From NCBI GenBank assembly GCA_014647935.1, contig BMQD01000042.1, positions 1 to 33,668 on the forward strand: a stretch of DNA of 33,668 nucleotides. The letters run 5' to 3'. Of the stretch, positions 32,621 to 33,668 are shown one piece after another. The notes under the pieces were generated by a model. That model saw only the letters and a program-made list of their open reading frames with translations. It searched no databases and was not told the DNA's origin. Within the stretch, counting starts at the first letter, position 1; every line of letters starts with the position of its first letter. The position numbers and the translations under genes were made by a program. The DNA comes from Planomonospora parontospora (GTDB lineage Bacteria; Actinomycetota; Actinomycetes; Streptosporangiales; Streptosporangiaceae).

Positions 32621-33526
32621 GTGGCCAAGCGCAATCTCCTGCTGACTCCCGTTCTCGAGTGGTATGCCAGATGCGCCCGCGAGCTGCCGTGGCGCGAGCC
32701 CGGCGCCACCCCCTGGTCGATCCTGGTCAGCGAGATCATGCTCCAGCAGACGCCGGTGGTCCGGGTGCTCCCCGTCTGGACCGAGTGGATGGAGCGCTGG
32801 CCGACCCCCGCCGCCCTGGCCGCCGAGCCTCCCGGTGAGGCCGTACGCCACTGGGGCCGCCTCGGCTATCCGCGCCGCGCCCTCAACCTGCACGCCTGCG
32901 CCCGCGCGGTCACCGAACTGCACGGCGGACGGGTCCCCGCCGACCACGCCACGCTGCTCACCCTCCCCGGCGTCGGCGAGTACACCGCGGCCGCGGTCGC
33001 CAGCTTCGCCTTCGGCGGACGCCACGCCGTGCTCGACACCAACGTCCGCCGGGTGCTGGCGCGTGCCGTACGGGGGGAGGAATACCCCCCCAAGGCCACC
33101 ACCGCCGCCGAGCGCGTGCTCGCCGAGTCCCTGCTCCCCGGGCCGGAGGACGCGCCCGTCTGGGCCGTCGCCGTGATGGAGCTGGGCGCCCTGGTCTGTA
33201 CGGCGCGTGCCCCCCGCTGCGCCGACTGCCCGATCCGCGACCGGTGCGCCTGGCGCCTGGCCGGCAAGCCCCCCTACGAGGGCCCCGCCCGCAGGGGCCA
33301 GACCTACGCGGGCACCGACCGCCAGTGCCGCGGCCGTCTCCTGGCCGTCCTGCGCGAGGCCCACGGACCCGTCCCCAAGGCGGCCCTCGACTCCGTCTGG
33401 GACGAGCCCGTCCAGCGTGAGCGCGCCCTCGACGGCCTCGTCGCCGACGGCCTGGCGGAGGTCCTCGACGACGGCACCTACCGTCTGCCGGGCGGCCCGC
33501 CCGCTCGTCCCCCCGGCACGGGATGA
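32621..33526 (+). CDS. mutY: A/G-specific adenine glycosylase
   Basis: A 301-aa base-excision repair glycosylase that removes adenine paired with 8-oxoguanine. The catalytic Glu38 lies in SEIMLQQTP, the HhH motif is LPGVGEYTAAAVASFAFG (115-132), and the catalytic Asp139 is in VLDTNVRR. The 4Fe-4S loop has Cys193, Cys200, Cys203 and Cys209 (C-x6-C-x2-C-x5-C). The C-terminal Nudix-like domain of E. coli MutY is replaced by a short winged-helix-like tail, a form common in actinobacteria. The start is fixed by the TATCGT box 6 nt upstream of the GTG. It is divergent from the membrane-anchored unknown protein. Confidence 0.95.
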   Translation: MAKRNLLLTPVLEWYARCARELPWREPGATPWSILVSEIMLQQTPVVRVLPVWTEWMERWPTPAALAAEPPGEAVRHWGRLGYPRRALNLHACARAVTELHGGRVPADHATLLTLPGVGEYTAAAVASFAFGGRHAVLDTNVRRVLARAVRGEEYPPKATTAAERVLAESLLPGPEDAPVWAVAVMELGALVCTARAPRCADCPIRDRCAWRLAGKPPYEGPARRGQTYAGTDRQCRGRLLAVLREAHGPVPKAALDSVWDEPVQRERALDGLVADGLAEVLDDGTYRLPGGPPARPPGTG

Positions 33527-33608
33527 GCCCCCGGACGGCGCAGCAGGGCGGCACAGGACCGTTCGGACGGCGGGACCGCCCGGCGGGTGGGCGGCGGCTC
33601 AGGCGGTG

Positions 33609-33668
33609 ACGGGTGACGGACCGCTCAGACGGGCGGGGACGGGTGACGGACCGCTCAGACGGGCGGGG
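33609..33668. repeat. 30-bp tandem repeat at the window end
   Basis: Two identical 30-bp units (33609-33638 and 33639-33668), beginning ACGGGTGACGGACCGCTCAG. The second ends exactly at the window edge, so the array may continue. Non-coding, 82 nt after mutY. Confidence 0.9.

Overview
The window is about 72-75% GC by eye, with dense, often overlapping genes, many GTG starts, frequent GTGA/ATGA stop-start overlaps and a recurrent -10-like TAnnnT box exactly 6-7 nt before start codons that lack a Shine-Dalgarno (leaderless genes). Gene content (RadA, DisA, short MutY without Nudix domain, CsoR, UTRA-type GntR, EtfD-like membrane Fe-S oxidoreductase, AA10 chitin oxidase) points to a filamentous actinomycete, most likely Streptosporangiales. 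That placement is inference from gene content and protein style, not from a phylogenetic marker. No tRNA, rRNA, CRISPR array, insertion sequence or prophage was seen.

Layout. 1-4161: a MarR regulator divergent from a catabolic-looking group: a PhzS-like FAD monooxygenase broken by an in-frame stop and an apparent internal deletion, a DUF3237 protein and a CocE/NonD esterase; a perfect 20-bp palindrome lies between marR and the monooxygenase. 4136-6006: leftward LysE exporter, then a PrmC/HemK-like methyltransferase whose C-terminus runs into a 9-nt minisatellite (14 Asp-Arg-X triplets); its 190-nt leader has a possible small upstream ORF and RNA structure. 6261-8421: carotenoid-cleavage oxygenase plus a two-DNA-binding-domain (GntR + TetR) regulator. 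8524-11278: leftward drug-type MFS transporter and kynureninase. 11497-14029: dienelactone-hydrolase-like enzyme, VanZ-like membrane protein, GntR/UTRA regulator, and a 72-aa small protein. 14311-15507: DivIVA-like coiled-coil protein. 15644-18144: gamma-carbonic anhydrase, a 455-aa protein of unknown function, and a 53-aa protein. 18242-20466: leftward unknown 264-aa protein, GT4 glycosyltransferase and CsoR. 20649-24367: leftward TIM-barrel isomerase, TetR and an EtfD-like membrane Fe-S oxidoreductase, with a KstR-like operator over the promoter of the last. 24545-25891: methyltransferase and PAP2 phosphatase. 26046-29375: MerR-thioredoxin operon with a stretched MerR-type promoter, then radA and disA. 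29511-33526: His-rich DUF305 lipoprotein, AA10 LPMO with a chitin-binding module, a membrane-anchored unknown protein, and mutY.

Functionally the window is a mosaic. The genome-maintenance core (radA, disA, mutY) is interrupted by secreted or membrane proteins. Around it sit short regulator-enzyme modules whose control sites can often be read directly (MarR, TetR, MerR and CsoR palindromes). Several spacers carry GC-rich minisatellites, one of which has entered a coding sequence. I did not find a clear undescribed multi-gene defence or biosynthetic system. The best candidates for new biology are the structured leader before the PrmC-like gene, the TetR/EtfD control region, the Asp-Arg tail, and the unrecognised 455-aa and 264-aa proteins.
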